From Saccharothrix sp. (GTDB lineage: Bacteria; Actinomycetota; Actinomycetes; Mycobacteriales; Pseudonocardiaceae): DNA of 64,000 nt. The stretch is taken from the NCBI RefSeq assembly GCF_031180885.1, contig NZ_JAPSLK010000017.1, positions 1 to 64,000 on the forward strand, given 5' to 3'. The notes beneath the pieces are model-generated. The model did no database searches. It worked only from the letters and a program-made list of their open reading frames with translations, and had not been told where the DNA came from. This document shows positions 60,999-64,000 of this stretch, in pieces. Made by a program: the position numbers and the translations under genes. How positions within the stretch are numbered: position 1 is the first letter of the stretch; each line of letters starts with the position of its first letter.

Positions 60999-61847
60999 GT
61001 GCATCCATTGATCAGCACCGAAGCCCTGGCCTCCGCGCTCGCCGACGCAGCTGGGCCGGTCGTGGTGGACGTCCGCTGGCGGCTCGGCGGACCTCCCGGA
61101 CGTCAAGACTACGAGGTCGGGCACCTGCCGGGCGCGCACTACCTCGACCTCGACACCGACCTCTCGGCCGCGCCCGGCGCGGGTGGACGACACCCGCTGC
61201 CCGCACCCGACGACCTGCAGCGCGTGCTGCGCTCGATCGGGGTCGACCAAGGTCACCCGGTCGTGGCGTACGACGGCGGTGACGGGTCGGTCGCGGCGCG
61301 TGTCTGGTGGCTGCTGCGCTGGGCCGGGCACCGCGAGGTGGCCGTCCTGGACGGCGGGTTCGCGGCGTGGGCCGCCGAGGGCCGGCCGGTGACCACGGAG
61401 GTCCCGACCGCCCGGGAGGGCGACATCGTGGTCAAGCCGGGCGCGATGCCCGTGGTCGACGCCGACGAGGCCGCGGCCCTGGCCCGCGAGGGCGTCCTCC
61501 TCGACGCCCGCGCCGCCGCCCGGTACCGCGGCGAAACCGAGCCGGTGGACCCGCGGGCCGGCCACATCCCGGGCGCCCTGAACGCCCCGTCCGCCGAACA
61601 CGTCGGCCCGGACGGCCGCTGGCAGGACGCGGCGGCCCTGGCGGAGCGCTTCCGCGCGCTCGGCGTGCGTGACGGCGTGCGCGTGGGCGCTTACTGCGGG
61701 TCGGGCGTCACGGCGTCATCCGTCGTCCTCGCCCTGGAGGCCGCAGGCGTGACCACCCCGGACAAGCCTGCCGAGCTGTACACGGGCTCGTGGTCGCACT
61801 GGTGCGTGGACCCGTCCCGGCCGCTGGCGACCGGCCCGAACCCCTAG
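60999..61847 (+). CDS. Thiosulfate/3-mercaptopyruvate sulfurtransferase (tandem rhodanese)
   Basis: A 282-aa protein of two rhodanese domains. The N-terminal inactive one covers ~1-125 (VDVRWRLGGPPGRQDYEVGH, VVAYDGGDGSVAARVWWLLR). The C-terminal active one covers ~140-282, with catalytic Cys in GAYCGSGVTASSVVLALE and the end SWSHWCVDPSRPLATG. It transfers sulfur from thiosulfate or mercaptopyruvate to cyanide or thiols. The C-G-S-G-V-T loop favours thiosulfate-type rhodanese, but assignment between the two substrates is uncertain. GTG 60999 is chosen; GTG 60984 is possible. It is divergent from ideR and overlaps the convergent lipoprotein gene by four bases. Confidence 0.88.
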   Translation: MHPLISTEALASALADAAGPVVVDVRWRLGGPPGRQDYEVGHLPGAHYLDLDTDLSAAPGAGGRHPLPAPDDLQRVLRSIGVDQGHPVVAYDGGDGSVAARVWWLLRWAGHREVAVLDGGFAAWAAEGRPVTTEVPTAREGDIVVKPGAMPVVDADEAAALAREGVLLDARAAARYRGETEPVDPRAGHIPGALNAPSAEHVGPDGRWQDAAALAERFRALGVRDGVRVGAYCGSGVTASSVVLALEAAGVTTPDKPAELYTGSWSHWCVDPSRPLATGPNP

Positions 61848-62464
61848 GCGTTGGGGATCTTCTCGAAGCCCTTGGTGGCGAGCTTCAGGGCCGCCTCGCA
61901 GGGCTTGCCGTTGTCGTCGATCGGCGTCACGGTCGCGCTGAAGGCGGGGGTGATCCCGATGCTGTCCGGCTCGTCCAGCACGACCACGACGGTGCAGGAG
62001 CCGCCCTCCTCGGGCACCTCGTAGGCCGTGTTGCCGCCGATCTCGAACGCCCGGCGCTGCTGGTCGTCGGTGATGTCCGCGCCGATCCGGAACAGCACCA
62101 GGGTGAACGGGTCGTCGGTGCTCTGCACGCAGCCAGGGTCACCGGGCTGCTGGGCACCGACGGCCTCGGCGACGTCCTGCGGCGTGAGCAGTTCGCAGCT
62201 GTCGAAGCCCTCGGACTTCTTGCGCGTGCCGATCTTGACGTCACCGCCCGACGAGCTGCCCGGCTTGGTCGCCGTGGTGCTCACCGCCGTCTTCTTCCCG
62301 CCCGTGGACTCCTTGGTCGAGCTGGGCTTGCCGGACGTGGTCTTGGTGCCGCTCGACCCGCCCGCGGCCGGCTTCGCGGAGCCGGTGACCGTGGTCGCGC
62401 ACGCGGAGAGGCCGAGCACGAGGGCCAGCGCCAGCGCGGCCGTGAGGGTGGTGGAGCGTCGCAT
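61844..62464 (-). CDS. DUF3558 lipoprotein
   Basis: A 206-aa exported lipoprotein. Signal peptide RRSTTLTAALALALVLGLSAC with lipobox LSAC (Cys ~22), a Ser/Thr/Gly/Lys-rich linker of ~50 residues (GTKTTSGKPSSTKESTGGKK) and a C-terminal DUF3558 domain: FDSCELLTPQDVAEAVGAQQ, GDPGCVQSTDDPFTLVLF, SCTVVVVLDE, KPCEAALKLATKGFEKIPNA. Four Cys in the domain probably pair. Pseudonocardiales have many DUF3558 lipoproteins, none with a known task. ATG 62464 fits the signal peptide; the frame is open to 62500. Confidence 0.88.
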   Translation of the reverse strand: MRRSTTLTAALALALVLGLSACATTVTGSAKPAAGGSSGTKTTSGKPSSTKESTGGKKTAVSTTATKPGSSSGGDVKIGTRKKSEGFDSCELLTPQDVAEAVGAQQPGDPGCVQSTDDPFTLVLFRIGADITDDQQRRAFEIGGNTAYEVPEEGGSCTVVVVLDEPDSIGITPAFSATVTPIDDNGKPCEAALKLATKGFEKIPNA

Positions 62465-62626
62465 TCCTGTCTGACCCCGTTCCGACGCGCGGGGTTCCAT
62501 CCTGGTGAACGCGTTCCGCCCCGACTCGTCGCGGCAGACTCTAGGACCTGGCGATCGCGGCGCACGCCGAGCGCCGCCAACCTGTGATCACACCGCCCGC
62601 GGGTGCGTGCATTAGGTTCCGGGGTC

Positions 62627-63808
62627 ATGGGCGCCGAAGAAACCGCCGCGGTCGTGTGGGACGAGTCGTTCCTCGGCTACGACCTGGGCGGCGACCACCC
62701 GTTGAACCCGGTCCGGCTCGACCTGACCATCCGGTTGGCGACCTCGCTGGGCGTGCTGGACGGCGTGGAGACCCTGGTGCCGCACCCCGCGACCGACGCC
62801 GAGATCGAACGCGTCCACGAGCCGTCCTACCTGTCCGCCGTGCAGGCCGCGCCGATGGCCGCCTGGGACGTCGGCCACGGTCTGGGCACCGCCGACAACC
62901 CGGTGTTCGAGCGGATGCACGAGGCGTCCGCGCTGGTCGTGGGCGGTTCGCTGGCGGGGGCGCGGGCGATCGCCGACGGGCGGACCAAGCGGGCGGTGAA
63001 CATCGCGGGCGGGCTGCACCACGCCATGCGCGACCACGCCGCCGGGTTCTGCGTCTACAACGACTGCGCGGTGGCCATCTCGTGGCTGCTGGACAACGGC
63101 TTCGACCGGGTCGCCTACATCGACTCCGACGTCCACCACGGCGACGGCGTGCAGGACGCCTTCTACGACGACCCGCGCGTCCTCACCATCTCCCTGCACC
63201 AGAACCCGCTGAGCCTGTGGCCGGGCACCGGGCGTCCCGCCGAGCTGGGCGGACCGGGCGCGGAGGGCACCGCGGTGAACGTCGCCCTGCCGCCGGGCAC
63301 CCGCGACCCGGGCTGGCTGCGCGCGTTCCACGCGACCGTCCCGGCGCTGCTGCGGGGTTTCCGGCCGCAGATCCTGGTCACCCAGTGCGGCGTGGACACC
63401 CACCGCGAAGACCCGCTGGCCGACCTGGCGCTGTCGGTCGACGGGCACCGCGCGATCTACCGGACCTTCCGCGACCTGGCCGAGGAGATCACCGGCGGGC
63501 ACTGGCTCGCGCTGGGCGGCGGCGGGTACGAACTGGTCCGCGTGGTGCCCCGGTCCTGGACGCACCTGCTGGCCACCGCGCTGGACCGCGACGTCGACCC
63601 GAAGACCCCGCTGCCCGCCGACTGGGTCGCCGACACCGCCAAGCGCGCGCCGAACTGGCCGCTGCCGGCCACCATGTCCGACGACGCCGACGTGGCGTTC
63701 GAGCCGTGGGGCGGCGACGCGGACACCCCGCTGGACGCCGCCGTCCGCGAGACCCGCCGCGCGGTGTTCCCGCTGCACGGCCTGGACCCCGACGACCCGA
63801 GGGACTGA
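62627..63808 (+). CDS. acuC: Acetoin utilisation protein AcuC / class I lysine deacetylase
   Basis: A 393-aa zinc deacetylase of the histone-deacetylase fold. DESFLGYDLGGDHPLNPVRL is the N-terminal signature; GGLHHAMRDHAAGFCVYNDC contains the His-His catalytic pair; YIDSDVHHGDGVQDAFY carries zinc Asp and His; CGVDTHREDPLADLAL the second Asp; ALGGGGYELVRVV the Gly-rich Tyr loop. All key residues are intact. ATTAGGTT before ATG 62627 suggests a leaderless transcript. Four bases later begins a GNAT-type acetyltransferase gene, so this operon probably encodes opposing deacetylase and acetyltransferase acting on acetyl-CoA synthetase. Confidence 0.92.
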   Translation: MGAEETAAVVWDESFLGYDLGGDHPLNPVRLDLTIRLATSLGVLDGVETLVPHPATDAEIERVHEPSYLSAVQAAPMAAWDVGHGLGTADNPVFERMHEASALVVGGSLAGARAIADGRTKRAVNIAGGLHHAMRDHAAGFCVYNDCAVAISWLLDNGFDRVAYIDSDVHHGDGVQDAFYDDPRVLTISLHQNPLSLWPGTGRPAELGGPGAEGTAVNVALPPGTRDPGWLRAFHATVPALLRGFRPQILVTQCGVDTHREDPLADLALSVDGHRAIYRTFRDLAEEITGGHWLALGGGGYELVRVVPRSWTHLLATALDRDVDPKTPLPADWVADTAKRAPNWPLPATMSDDADVAFEPWGGDADTPLDAAVRETRRAVFPLHGLDPDDPRD

Positions 63809-63812
63809 CCCG

Positions 63813-64000
63813 GTGGACCCGTACGACTACCCGCGGACCTGGGAGGCCGACGTCGTCCTGATCGACGGCGGCACCGTCCACCTGCGCCCGATCACACCCG
63901 ACGACGGCGAGCGGCTGCTCGCCTTCCACGGCCGGCTGTCCGAGCGGACCCGGTACTTCCGCTTCTTCGGGCCGTATCCCCGGATGCCGAAGCGGGACGT
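63813..64000 (+). CDS. Protein acetyltransferase (GNAT plus CoA-ligase-like), 5' part
   Basis: Only the first ~62 residues are in the window. DPYDYPRTWEADVVLIDGGT, VHLRPITPDDGERLLAFHGR, LSERTRYFRFFGPYPRMPKR is the typical beginning of actinobacterial Pat-type proteins. Those join an N-terminal GNAT domain to an NDP-forming acyl-CoA synthetase-like domain and acetylate, and so silence, acetyl-CoA synthetase. GTG 63813 is four bases after the acuC stop, so they are coupled. Whether the GNAT domain is N-terminal with a full ligase part behind it cannot be seen here. Confidence 0.8.
   Translation, partial: MDPYDYPRTWEADVVLIDGGTVHLRPITPDDGERLLAFHGRLSERTRYFRFFGPYPRMPKRD

Overview
The window is high-GC actinobacterial DNA. 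Codons are strongly biased to G or C in the third position, GTG and TTG starts are frequent, several genes look leaderless (a TANNNT-like -10 ending a few bases before the start codon), and LexA boxes are of the actinobacterial TCGAAC-N4-GTTCGA type. Gene content (class II ribonucleotide reductase with nrdR, a lexA/LysM divergent pair, dapF-miaA-miaB block, ideR, a DUF3558 lipoprotein, a mycothiol-type DinB enzyme) points to Pseudonocardiales (Saccharothrix, Lentzea or Actinosynnema relatives). That placement is inferred from gene order and family recall, not from a search. No rRNA, tRNA, CRISPR array or intact insertion sequence was seen.

Layout. 1-1.85 kb: end of sdhA and all of sdhB (succinate dehydrogenase of the mycobacterial Sdh1 type). 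2-3.4 kb: ADP-ribosylglycohydrolase between two small doubtful reading frames. 3.5-20.5 kb: a conserved core block in the order known from Mycobacterium tuberculosis Rv2718c-Rv2733c: nrdJ and nrdR, a LysM division inhibitor divergent from lexA across two LexA boxes, a membrane-anchored propeller protein, hflX, an inserted ArsR-like regulator with two tandem MFS exporters, dapF, miaA, a dioxygenase-like protein, a DUF349 coiled-coil protein, a membrane protein and miaB. 20.6-27.1 kb: an orphan TAXI solute-binding lipoprotein facing a two-component system, then the gluABCD glutamate transporter. 27.1-36.3 kb: an Rv2629-like protein, an EcsC protein, an MFS exporter, a leader peptide plus a large RNA hairpin ahead of two tiny basic proteins, a large LuxR (LAL) regulator, an FMN reductase with an MFS exporter, and a CBS protein. 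36.4-49.6 kb is accessory: a broken NB-ARC/TPR regulator, DUF6879, a CGNR regulator divergent from a mycothiol-type enzyme, MFS exporters, a Tat-exported polysaccharide lyase with DUF3500 and endonuclease V, a GH4 glycosidase, LysR, an esterase, and adenosine deaminase. 49.7-64 kb: secreted S15 and M23 peptidases, DUF4192, an ECF42-type sigma factor with its YCII partner, an overlapping ideR-galK-galE-S9 peptidase operon, a rhodanese, a DUF3558 lipoprotein, and a lysine deacetylase next to the start of a protein acetyltransferase.

The most unusual signal is a family of about 50-bp two-hairpin elements, four copies at 30.9, 33.2, 45.2 and 45.4 kb. Three lie in frame inside genes and sit beside low-complexity tandem repeats that lengthen the encoded proteins. 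Two of these, in inverted orientation, bracket a roughly 170-bp Ser/Gly repeat inside a GH4 glycosidase. Other tandem repeats lie at 8.8-9.05, 53.8-54.04, 55.7-55.84 and 57.9-58.06 kb. A second candidate novelty is the leader peptide, roughly 100-nt hairpin and two tiny basic proteins at 30.24-30.92 kb.
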